Assembly (NCBI GenBank): GCA_963205195.1 | Contig: CAUJHR010000016.1 | Coordinates: 1 to 64,000, forward strand | Direction: 5' to 3' | DNA length: 64,000 bases | DNA from: Pseudomonadota bacterium | GTDB taxonomy: Bacteria; Pseudomonadota; Alphaproteobacteria; Rickettsiales; SXRF01 | Shown here: positions 16,734 to 25,248 of the stretch, one piece after another | Layout of the letters: every line of letters starts with the position of its first letter | Numbering within the stretch: the stretch's first letter is position 1 | The notes under the pieces: model-generated | What the model was told of the DNA's origin: nothing | The model's database searches: none | What the model saw: only the letters and a program-made list of their open reading frames with translations | Translations under genes and position numbers: made by a program

Positions 16734-18585
16734 ATGCAACAGCACCTCCTGAACTGGCTGCAAGAATATTATCAAGCGGTGTTGTAGGTGCTGCACCCGC
16801 AGTAAAAGGAGCAGCCATATATTTATAACTGTTAGCGGCGGTCCTGTTGAACATAAGGATAGGATAGGAAGTATTGGCTGTTACCATAGCAAGGTAATTT
16901 GAATCGGAACTGAATGAAAATCCAAGACCTGTTGATGCCGCCGGAACTCCTGTAGGTGCAGTAAGCGCAGTAAATGTATCATTTGGATCTATTTTATAAA
17001 TTATCAAATAAGGGGTTTCTACCCTTCCTACAGCCATATAACGCCCGTCAGGTGAAAATGTTACACCAGTTAAACCTGATGAACCACCAGGCGTAAGTGT
17101 TGTTATCGCAAGGAAAGTCCCGTTATTAAGCACCCGCCATAAGTAAATATTTGCACTGGATGTTGCAGCCAGGTATTTCCCATCTTTTGAAAATGCTACT
17201 GAATTTTTAGTTGTTGCAGAAGCATGGCTGGCAGCAGTTATGGATGTAAAAGCATCATTGTAATTGCGTTTATAAACTGGCACCGTAGTGCCGCTGGCAG
17301 TTGGCAGAACAGCAAAATAAACCGCATCCGGAGAGAACGAGGTCAATGTATTGGCATTGCTCAAATCATATGACGTATTAAGTTTTACAAATATATCGTC
17401 TGACTGCTTCCAGAATTTAATGTTGGTCGTGTCAGCAATAGCTAGGTATCCATTATTCGACAAAGCCATAGACCCAGAAGCATTATAAGTGCATGCTGTG
17501 GCAAAAGCACTAGTTTGGCTGGTAAGTACCCCGCCGCCAGAAATTTTATAAAGGTTGCAGCCGAGTGCAGAATAAGTAAGCAGGTGCCTGTTTGCAGCAG
17601 TAAATGCAACACCCATGGGCTTTTGGGTTGGCAATGGATTTAAAGCAGCTTGTTTAACAAACGCCGCGCATTGGTTGTTATATACATATACAGTGCCCGT
17701 GGCAGCTTTTTGAAAGGCCACAGCCAGATCAGGCCCGCGATAGCCGTCGTCATTAAGAGCCCCTCCTTCAGTTGCCAGTTGCCAGCGTTCTTTATAGCGA
17801 ACTATATCATCGAAATAATCGGTACCCCAAATATAAGGGTTGGGGCTTCTTTGTATGTAATCACCATTGTAAGTTGAATCTACCGCCGCACTAGTGCAGT
17901 GGCAATTTGCAAGTTCATCAGCACCAGTTGCCCCTTTGTTATAGCGTGCCCCATCATAACCATACCCGCCATGTCCATTTTGACCATAACTGATAAGCGC
18001 ATAAATTGCACTGCTGGAACGATATGAGCCAGATGCGTCTTTTATTCTGATGGCAGTATTTGTTGAACACACACTATGTTTTAAGGGAAAATAATCTTTA
18101 GCATATTTGGAGGTTGTTATTACCGGGTTTACCGCATAAGCAATTTTGCGCCCCCACCCGTCATACATAAAATCCTTTGGCAAACCTAGTGTTAGAACAG
18201 GAACCGAGCCTTCAGCAGCTTTGCGTACATATGTTGCATTAGTGGTATAAGTTGCTGCTATAGCACCGCCAGCACAAGTATCGAGATTAGCTGCGCTGGC
18301 TTCCAGTCCGTAATTAGCGCTGGTAATCTGGAGCGATTCATCACCTGGACATGGAAGCCGTCCATTTTTTTGGAAAAATGTTAACAACGATTTTTCAATT
18401 GCATCCATGCGGTTCTGGGTCGCACTAAGCTTTGCAGTATCTATCATTTTTTTGGAAACTGAAAACCCCATGGATATCAGCAAACCAATAATCAAAAGGA
18501 CTACAGAAAGCTCAAGCAAAGTAAAAGCGCTACGCTGGTCTCTATTATTCAAATTATAATAGCTGGATAGATTTTCAGGCGGCAT
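16723..18585 (-). CDS. Pilin-like protein with a large propeller-like C-terminal domain
   Basis: About 620 aa from ATG 18585 (GGTTAGTG just upstream; a TTG at 18606 is the alternative). Residues about 20-45 form a type IV prepilin N-terminus, SAFTLLELSVVLLIIGLLIS, with the invariant Glu at +5 after cleavage. A pseudopilin-like region with Cys pairs follows (to about 275). The rest repeats blades such as VAFSKDGKYLAATSSANIYLW and VTFSPDGRYMAVGR, WD40-like. Such a fusion would put a propeller on a pilus or secretion pseudopilus tip. The linked cpaA peptidase could process it. No other pilus genes are nearby. Confidence 0.75.
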   Translation of the reverse strand: MPPENLSSYYNLNNRDQRSAFTLLELSVVLLIIGLLISMGFSVSKKMIDTAKLSATQNRMDAIEKSLLTFFQKNGRLPCPGDESLQITSANYGLEASAANLDTCAGGAIAATYTTNATYVRKAAEGSVPVLTLGLPKDFMYDGWGRKIAYAVNPVITTSKYAKDYFPLKHSVCSTNTAIRIKDASGSYRSSSAIYALISYGQNGHGGYGYDGARYNKGATGADELANCHCTSAAVDSTYNGDYIQRSPNPYIWGTDYFDDIVRYKERWQLATEGGALNDDGYRGPDLAVAFQKAATGTVYVYNNQCAAFVKQAALNPLPTQKPMGVAFTAANRHLLTYSALGCNLYKISGGGVLTSQTSAFATACTYNASGSMALSNNGYLAIADTTNIKFWKQSDDIFVKLNTSYDLSNANTLTSFSPDAVYFAVLPTASGTTVPVYKRNYNDAFTSITAASHASATTKNSVAFSKDGKYLAATSSANIYLWRVLNNGTFLAITTLTPGGSSGLTGVTFSPDGRYMAVGRVETPYLIIYKIDPNDTFTALTAPTGVPAASTGLGFSFSSDSNYLAMVTANTSYPILMFNRTAANSYKYMAAPFTAGAAPTTPLDNILAASSGGAVAFSR

Positions 18586-18644
18586 CACTAACCTATTTTG
18601 CGGCAACCATTTATTTTTTAATGTATTATTGTCGCAGGAATAAA

Positions 18645-19481
18645 TTAAGAATCTATTAAGACGCCATATTGCCGGAGCGGGAAAATTGATTGCGCCATTC
18701 GTTTTGCCGCTACTTCAAAAGTGGCAGGAAACCTTGGTTTATTATACATTTCCAAACTCGCATCGCCATAAACCTGCCCATCCGGTTTTACTTTGGTCAA
18801 AAGCCCATAATGTATGGCACATAGAATAATATATACAACCTGCCATACATCTGCATCTGCACCGCTTACCCTATGCTCTATACGTTTATTATCATAAGCT
18901 GAATCAGGAAGCCGCAGCGCTACTGTGCGGTTATTTGCGCCCCAGCTTACTGTTTGCGGCGCGTTACTGCCTGTACCAAAACGTGCATATGATGCAGCGG
19001 ACGGGGCAAATATAGGCATGGTATCGGGCATCCATAAAAGCAAACCTCCCAGAGCATAGATGAGCGTATCGCTGATTATTGCATCCTGTTTTATGAACTG
19101 GTTTTTTCCCTGCTTATTTTCAAGATGCACATGAATATGCAAACCACTGCCAAAATCATTATGCACAGGCTTTGCTGCAAAACTCGCCTGAATTGAATAT
19201 TGTGCTGATATTGCGTTTATTATTTCCTTGAGCTTCAGAGTATCTTGCACAGTTTTTTCTGCACTGTAACAAGGTTTAAGGGAAATTTCGTATTGCTCCC
19301 GCCCGCGCTCTTTCTCTATCTTAAAAAGATCTATTTCAGCGCTAGCGCAAGAAGATTTCACTTCATCCCAGAAGGAAGATAGATCTTTTCCATCCGAACC
19401 AAATAAGTAAAACTCAATTTCACTGGCTGTAATAGCCCGCAAATCAAAATCAAGCAGAAGCCTTGCGGAAATATTTGCCAT
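18645..19481 (-). CDS. Glutamine synthetase catalytic-domain protein, lacks N-terminal domain
   Basis: 278 aa, against about 450 for GlnA or PuuA types. It begins at the catalytic barrel (SEIEFYLFG) and keeps YEISL, GSGLHIHVHL, APSAASYARFG, WGANNRTVALRLP and RIEHRVSGADADVW, the usual metal, glutamate and ATP motifs. The N-terminal beta-grasp domain that completes the active site between subunits is absent, so activity is uncertain. The gene follows trxA in the same direction, 46 bp apart. It may be a gamma-glutamyl ligase-like enzyme or a decaying paralogue. Confidence 0.78.
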   Translation of the reverse strand: MANISARLLLDFDLRAITASEIEFYLFGSDGKDLSSFWDEVKSSCASAEIDLFKIEKERGREQYEISLKPCYSAEKTVQDTLKLKEIINAISAQYSIQASFAAKPVHNDFGSGLHIHVHLENKQGKNQFIKQDAIISDTLIYALGGLLLWMPDTMPIFAPSAASYARFGTGSNAPQTVSWGANNRTVALRLPDSAYDNKRIEHRVSGADADVWQVVYIILCAIHYGLLTKVKPDGQVYGDASLEMYNKPRFPATFEVAAKRMAQSIFPLRQYGVLIDS

Positions 19482-19527
19482 CCCCCCATTTTTCTGGGAA
19501 AATGTTATCTTTGCATTAGGGGCAAAA

Positions 19528-19848
19528 CTAAGCAGCGGCAGAATCCACCCATTCCATCAGTTTGCTTTTAGGAAGGGTTCCAACTTTTGTGGAAACGGCT
19601 TTCCCATCCTTGAAAATAATAAGTGTCGGAATACCGCGCACACCGTATTTCTGCGGAGTTGCAGGATTCTTGTCTATATTCACTTTTACAACTGTTATTT
19701 TACCTGCACGTTCTTTAGCAATCTCGTCGAGTATCGGAGCTATCTGTCGGCAAGGCCCACACCATTCTGCCCAGAAATCAACAAGGAAAGTCCCGCTGGC
19801 ATTTAATACTTTTGATTCAAATTCGCTATCGTCGATATGGAGTGTCAT
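19528..19848 (-). CDS. trxA: Thioredoxin
   Basis: 106 aa with the WCGPCRQ active site (about residue 30-36), [13 protein letters not shown] context and the cis-Pro loop RGIPTL. General disulfide reductant of the cytoplasm. It lies 23 bp after addA, the addA-trxA order common in alphaproteobacteria. Confidence 0.96.
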   Translation of the reverse strand: MTLHIDDSEFESKVLNASGTFLVDFWAEWCGPCRQIAPILDEIAKERAGKITVVKVNIDKNPATPQKYGVRGIPTLIIFKDGKAVSTKVGTLPKSKLMEWVDSAAA

Positions 19849-19871
19849 ATAATATCCTTTCAGTTAATGTA

Positions 19872-22800
19872 TTATATGTAGGAACTGATTGGCCATTCGT
19901 CAAGCAATCCATCCGGCAAAACGTCAAGTTTTGCATTTGCAGTCCATAGCAGGGCACAATTTATAGTTTTTTTGGGGGCAATGCGCTGCATAAGAAGCCG
20001 GTATAGTGCTAATTGGCGTATATAAGAAACCGGTATATTACTTTGTGATTTTGGCGGAATCTGGTTGCTTTTAAAATCGACTATCCATATCTTTTCATTA
20101 TCCATATACAGCCTGTCTATCTGGCCAGATACAGTTATGGTTTTTCCGTCAATTTCTATATTGCCAATAATAGGCACTTCCGCCTGGGAATCTTTCCCAA
20201 ATAAAAATTCAAATTCAGGATTGCTTATCACTGAAAGTGTCTGATTTATTGCATTTTCTACCTGATCCTTCATAATATCTGGAAAAAATTTGCGGGCAAT
20301 GGCCTGCGCTGCATCCTGCCTGTCACCTTTCTGATTTGGCAGGTATTGCATAAGCATATGTATAAATTTTCCTACCGCATATACATCCTTTCCAGCTAGT
20401 GGCGAAGCAGGTGGAGGTAATTCACCGGAAAGTTTCGATGGCACAAGCGGCTTATTTGGTGATGGCTCAAATGGAACTGTTTTTTGCAGGAATAAAAAAT
20501 CATTTCCATCGCTATTATCATGAGCAAAGCTAGCCATATTTTCATTATTGCTTTGCAGGTTACTTTCATTACGTTCTTGGTGACAACCAACTCTCAGACC
20601 TTCCCCCGTTGGGGTTTTACAGGATTCACCTATTTTTTCCATACCGGATTTGATATGATGGTACCAGCTTCTCTCATCCAGCTTATCCCTCCCTATGGCC
20701 CCACAAATATAGAGGCGGTCCTCTGCCCTGGTAAGCGCTACATATAACAAGCGGCGATATTCGCTTAAACTTTCCTGTAAATTACCACCACGCAATTTTT
20801 TGAAATTTGCATTATCCTGTTTTGATGAAAGAGAACGCAATGCGATTCCTTGAAACCATAAGAGTGAATCCATTTCCCTGGGAACACCGGTAGTATCAGG
20901 AAGAATCACTATTTTTGATTGCAGACCCTTTGCACCGTGTATAGTCATGATACGCACAGAGTTTTTAGCCTGCTCCATATCACGCTTTATTTCGCTGCTG
21001 CTATTAGACAGCCAATGCATAAAACCCTGAAGTGATGGCGGGTGCGAGCGTTCATATAGCAAAGCCTGCTGCATGAATTCATCTATTGGGTCAGCACATT
21101 CTTCACCCATTCTGCCGATAAACCGTGCCCGTACACCAAGGTTATCCAGCAAGTGCGAATATAACTCAAAGGGCGGCGTATAATCTGCCAGTGCCCTCAT
21201 CTCCTTTAACAATTCATAACCAGCTTCAAATTCGGCCATTTCCGAAAGACGTTGCCACAGGCTTTTTTCTCCCCGGCCATATGCTAACTTGAAAAGCTCA
21301 TCTTCATCTAAATTAAATACCGGGCTTTTAAGGCATGCCGCCAAGGTCAAGTCATCCTCAGGCAGTAAAAGCACTTGTCCAAACGCTATTAGATCCTGTA
21401 CCGCAAGGTTATCATTAAGCTCCATCCTATCGCTCCCAGCAACAGGAACTCCCCTCCTTTTTAGAGCCTTCACAAGACGGTCAGCAAGGTTAGCACGGCT
21501 TCTAAGAAGTATCATTATGTCGCCAGCTTCCGCCTCGCCGCACTTTATCCATCCTTGTATTGTATCTGCGATATGCCGAACAAGCCTGACAGTTGGGGAT
21601 AGGCTGCTTTCATTTTCGTCCTCCGATTGCCTAACCACAGGCCATAACTCAACTAACCCGGGATGCCCGCTACGGGTTGGCAAATGCTCTAGCGCGCCTC
21701 CTGAAAAAGTTACCCCCTCCTTAGCTGCTTCACTTGAAAAAACAGCATCTACCACCTGCAAAACAGCGTCAGTTGAACGGTAAGATTTAGTAAGCGCCAA
21801 TGAATAAATTTCTTTCTGTGATGATTTAATTGAATCAGCAAAATGACTTTGCATACGTGCCAGTTCTTTTACATCAGCGCCCTGGAAACTATATATAGAC
21901 TGCTTTTCATCACCAACAATGAATAATGACCTGTCAATATCCTTTGCGCCCTGCCCTGCAAAAAATTCCTGCGTCAGAGCATCAATTATCATCCATTGCT
22001 CAGGACTTGTATCCTGTGCTTCATCAACCAGTATATGATCTATGCCGCTATCGAGCTTGAATAATACCCATGACGACATTCCAGCGCGTGTAAGCAGGCT
22101 GCAGGCGGTAAGTATCAGGTCATCATAATCCATCCATGCGTGGTTGCGCTTTATTGCTTCATATTGTGCAAGCAAAGCCTCTGCTATATTTAAGACATCA
22201 ATACTATGGCGAACAACCAGCATAGAATTGAGTTTATCGCGGAATCTGGCTACCCGAGTTTGCTCAGACATCAGTGCATTAATGAGGTTTTCATCCGTAA
22301 GGGCTTCATTAGTGAAAATCTTTTTACGAGGCTCGCCATCATCTTTTATAAAGGCATTTATATATAAGGTATAATTTTTTGCCTTATCTTGCGGATATTC
22401 CAGCCAGTTTGCTATGCTTGAGCCGGTTTTTTTATCAGTAGATTTTTCTGATACCAGCAAACAATCGGCAATTTTTTTTAAGCTAAATAATTGCGTTTCA
22501 TCATAACTGAAAAATTCATCCAAAAGCGATTCGATATTGTCTTGATGGCTTAATTTAAACCGCAAATAAAGCTCACGTTCAATTTCTGGTATCCCGCCAT
22601 AATTATGCAGCATCATAATAAATTTACGCTTAGCGCTAACTATTTCCTTCATAAGTTTATGGAAGCCAAATTCACTTACATCACATGCCAGAGCATCCAG
22701 AGATAACTGGATATTCTTGTCAGATTTACGTACATTACTAAATAGCCGCAGCCTTGCTTCATTAAGCGCCTCTTTTTCACTCCTTTCATCCATCACAGTA

Positions 22801-23240
22801 AAATAAGGGCTGATACCAGCTTCCAACGGGAAGCGTTTAAGCAATGACTGTGAAAAACCATGTATGGTCTGTATATTTATACCGCTTGGAGCTTCCAGGA
22901 CCTGTGCAAAAAGTCCGCGTGCATGGGCAAGCAAATCACCGCTTGGATTTTCTCCTGCCAGCCTGCTTATTTTTTTATGCAATTCATCAGTATCAGCCAT
23001 CACCCATGCACCAAGGGCCTGCAAAACACGGTTAGACATTTCCGCAGCGGCAGCATTTGTGAAGGTAAGGCAAAGTATTTTATCAGGTGCAACCCCATGT
23101 AGTAATAGGCTTAATACCCTATCTACCAATAAACTTGTCTTTCCAGAGCCAGCGTTTGCTGACACAAAAACACAACTTGCTGGATTATAAGCAATTTTCC
23201 TGTCATCCGACATTAACCTATTAATATTGTTACTTATCAT
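19872..23240 (-). CDS. addA: Double-strand break repair helicase-nuclease AddA
   Basis: 1122 aa UvrD-like helicase with Walker A SANAGSGKTSLLVDR at the N-terminus, LTFTNAAAAEM (motif Ia), a VDEAQDTSP Walker B and QSIYSFQGADV (motif III/IV). Near 1040-1075 the RecB-type nuclease motif reads GQIDRLYMDNEKIWIVDFKS. AddAB processes double-strand ends for RecA and degrades linear phage DNA. Its partner addB is separated from it by two plus-strand genes. Confidence 0.95.
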   Translation of the reverse strand: MISNNINRLMSDDRKIAYNPASCVFVSANAGSGKTSLLVDRVLSLLLHGVAPDKILCLTFTNAAAAEMSNRVLQALGAWVMADTDELHKKISRLAGENPSGDLLAHARGLFAQVLEAPSGINIQTIHGFSQSLLKRFPLEAGISPYFTVMDERSEKEALNEARLRLFSNVRKSDKNIQLSLDALACDVSEFGFHKLMKEIVSAKRKFIMMLHNYGGIPEIERELYLRFKLSHQDNIESLLDEFFSYDETQLFSLKKIADCLLVSEKSTDKKTGSSIANWLEYPQDKAKNYTLYINAFIKDDGEPRKKIFTNEALTDENLINALMSEQTRVARFRDKLNSMLVVRHSIDVLNIAEALLAQYEAIKRNHAWMDYDDLILTACSLLTRAGMSSWVLFKLDSGIDHILVDEAQDTSPEQWMIIDALTQEFFAGQGAKDIDRSLFIVGDEKQSIYSFQGADVKELARMQSHFADSIKSSQKEIYSLALTKSYRSTDAVLQVVDAVFSSEAAKEGVTFSGGALEHLPTRSGHPGLVELWPVVRQSEDENESSLSPTVRLVRHIADTIQGWIKCGEAEAGDIMILLRSRANLADRLVKALKRRGVPVAGSDRMELNDNLAVQDLIAFGQVLLLPEDDLTLAACLKSPVFNLDEDELFKLAYGRGEKSLWQRLSEMAEFEAGYELLKEMRALADYTPPFELYSHLLDNLGVRARFIGRMGEECADPIDEFMQQALLYERSHPPSLQGFMHWLSNSSSEIKRDMEQAKNSVRIMTIHGAKGLQSKIVILPDTTGVPREMDSLLWFQGIALRSLSSKQDNANFKKLRGGNLQESLSEYRRLLYVALTRAEDRLYICGAIGRDKLDERSWYHHIKSGMEKIGESCKTPTGEGLRVGCHQERNESNLQSNNENMASFAHDNSDGNDFLFLQKTVPFEPSPNKPLVPSKLSGELPPPASPLAGKDVYAVGKFIHMLMQYLPNQKGDRQDAAQAIARKFFPDIMKDQVENAINQTLSVISNPEFEFLFGKDSQAEVPIIGNIEIDGKTITVSGQIDRLYMDNEKIWIVDFKSNQIPPKSQSNIPVSYIRQLALYRLLMQRIAPKKTINCALLWTANAKLDVLPDGLLDEWPISSYI

Positions 23241-23347
23241 AAATATTAACTAACCCAGAAACTGTCATAAATAATTAATACAAAATCAATAAAATCAATG
23301 TTATAATTAAGTTAAGTTTTAAAAACCATTAGTAAAGTGTATTTATT

Positions 23348-23773
23348 ATGGACATAGGATCAGAAACACCAAAAGAATCAGTTTCGCAGAATGTACTATT
23401 CATGCCAAGCGTTTACAATGACGCAATGACACTGCTTTGCGAAGCCCAGGAATATTTTACCCAATTTGGTGAAGACGACCAGACAAAAATGGATAAAAAC
23501 ATTCGTTCATTATACGCCTGCGAAATGTCACGCATCACTTTGCGCCTTTCTTGCGTAATGTCTTGGCTGCTTGCCCAACGCTCGGTTGTTTCAGGGCAGA
23601 TAGATGCAGAGAAATCTGTTCATTACGGGCTGGAATTCCAGAATATATGCAGGGTGGATAATCGCATGCTGCATGGCATATTACCATCATATGTATGCTA
23701 TCTCCTTGATAGCACCTTCGAGCTATATGAACGCGTGCTGCGCCTTAATTCGCAGATAAGCGCTGTTCATTAG
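23348..23773 (+). CDS. rcdA: RcdA-like protein (DUF1465)
   Basis: 141 aa helical protein. YNDAMTLLCEAQEYF, the segment MSRITLRLSCVMSWLLAQRS and VHYGLEFQ match the DUF1465 family that contains Caulobacter RcdA, an adaptor that helps ClpXP degrade CtrA and other cell-cycle proteins. It has the alphaproteobacterial distribution expected. A little shorter than Caulobacter RcdA at the C-terminus, where the disordered tail is absent. It sits alone on the plus strand between addA and addB. Confidence 0.85.
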   Translation: MDIGSETPKESVSQNVLFMPSVYNDAMTLLCEAQEYFTQFGEDDQTKMDKNIRSLYACEMSRITLRLSCVMSWLLAQRSVVSGQIDAEKSVHYGLEFQNICRVDNRMLHGILPSYVCYLLDSTFELYERVLRLNSQISAVH

Positions 23774-23831
23774 ACATTAAATCAAGCCTTTACAGTCATC
23801 AATTCTTCATAATTGTACGATTGACCCGCCC

Positions 23832-23866
23832 TTAAATATTTATAATAATTAATTATAAATATTTAA
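23832..23866. promoter_or_regulatory. 35-bp perfect A+T palindrome before an unknown gene
   Basis: Arms TTAAATATTTATAAT (23832-23846) and ATTATAAATATTTAA (23852-23866) are exact reverse complements with a 5-nt centre. The element lies 12 bp before the ATG at 23878, directly upstream of its ribosome site GGAAG. A TTGACC (23821-23826) abuts it, and TATAAT (23841-23846) lies within it, though with a short 14-nt spacer. It looks like an operator overlapping a promoter. An A+T-only mRNA hairpin is the alternative. Confidence 0.6.
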
Positions 23867-23877
23867 ATGGAAGCCTA

Positions 23878-25248
23878 ATGCAACCAAGAGCTTTAGAAAA
23901 TAATGTAACTAAGACCAACGCCTTAACGGCGCCGGTAATCGATTTACTAAAGGAATTGCAAAAAACCTATCCGGATCTTAAATTTAATATAACTGAAGGC
24001 TATCCAGTTATAGAAACTAATGTGAATGTAGGAGAGGGTAAAACACTCCATATTCAAGTAAGCGATAATATTACCAAGCTTTATAAAGAACACCCGGTTC
24101 AGACTGATATAAGAAATGAACATGGCGTTATTACTAAGCCAAAAGTCTATACACAGCGCTTTCTAACTGAATCTCTATTAGATTCGAATCACGACCCAAA
24201 AGCATCTGCTTCAGCTATTAAAAACCTGGTCGCTACAGAACCCTTAATTGATAGGCTAGAAGCTATAAAAGATAAAGCTGGTGCAAAATTTACAATTTCT
24301 ACCAAAGTATTACATGGTGGTTTAGTAGATGTAGAAACCAACATGCCAATGGAAAAAGGTAACCTTAAAATCATTACCACAGGCCCTGATAGCTTTAAAG
24401 CCATTGGCGGCGCAACCTCAGTAACCGGAAATCTGGAAACAATAACAGAACATGTGGCTAGCAACGCACCCAAAGCGGCCAACTTACGAGCTGCAGAAAA
24501 ACGTGCAGCCACAATAGCTTCCAGAACAAATGCAGAAACTCCTCATGAGGCGCCAAAGTCCCCACTACATACAACACCAGAAGCACCATCTACCTCAGGC
24601 ATAGGTAAAGCAGCAACAAAAGTAGCTGGCGCAGCTTTAAAAGCCGCAGCTCCCATTGGTGTCGCTACTACGATTGCAGAGATTAAAAATGAAGCTGAAC
24701 AAAATAATGGCCATGGTGTTGCAAGTGCAGCGGGTGGCGAGGTCGGCGCTCTGGCAACAATGCGCGCCCTGGCAAAGCCTATAGCAGAACAGGCAGAGTC
24801 TATTACAAAACAAGCAAAAGAGTTAGGTACTGCAATAAAACAAATAGATGCAAAGCAAGTAGAGACTATACTTTCTGATCCTCGCTTAGGCGGCGGCAAA
24901 GGAAAATTATTAGCAAAGGGAGTAGCTGCACTTGGAACTCTTGGTGCAGCTGCCGTTGGCGCCATAACAGGATCAAAAGGTACGGATGCGGCTGTAGGTG
25001 ACCAGTTAGATGCTAAACTCAATCCTCCTGCCAGTGGGACACCATCACTGGAGAACAAAGGCATGGAAAAGATTTTTGGTGATAAGCTTGAAAAATTTCT
25101 CAGCGAGAACCAAAAATCTGAAATTGCGAATATAAAAGAAAAACTTGGGCAAACGGCTAATTCAATGCAGCATGTTGACCCAACAAAAAACATGAATACA
25201 CCAACCGCCAGCGCTGGCGGGAAGCAACAAGTAGCTGCATTACATTAA
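23878..25248 (+). CDS. Ala/Lys/Glu-rich protein, unknown
   Basis: 456 aa; not recognised. Residues 1-200 look folded (mixed strands and helices, VNVGEGKTLHIQVSDN), with two related stretches around 20-110 and 120-200 (DLKFNITEGYPVIETN versus GAKFTISTKVLHGGLVDVETN), possibly an internal duplication. A Pro/Thr-rich linker (about 220-240) leads to Ala-rich helices with GALKAAAPIGVATT-like and GAAAVGAITGSKG segments that could touch membranes. There is no signal peptide. It is preceded by a perfect palindrome and meets addB tail to tail with a 4-bp overlap. A secreted effector or toxin is possible but unproven. Confidence 0.7.
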   Translation: MQPRALENNVTKTNALTAPVIDLLKELQKTYPDLKFNITEGYPVIETNVNVGEGKTLHIQVSDNITKLYKEHPVQTDIRNEHGVITKPKVYTQRFLTESLLDSNHDPKASASAIKNLVATEPLIDRLEAIKDKAGAKFTISTKVLHGGLVDVETNMPMEKGNLKIITTGPDSFKAIGGATSVTGNLETITEHVASNAPKAANLRAAEKRAATIASRTNAETPHEAPKSPLHTTPEAPSTSGIGKAATKVAGAALKAAAPIGVATTIAEIKNEAEQNNGHGVASAAGGEVGALATMRALAKPIAEQAESITKQAKELGTAIKQIDAKQVETILSDPRLGGGKGKLLAKGVAALGTLGAAAVGAITGSKGTDAAVGDQLDAKLNPPASGTPSLENKGMEKIFGDKLEKFLSENQKSEIANIKEKLGQTANSMQHVDPTKNMNTPTASAGGKQQVAALH

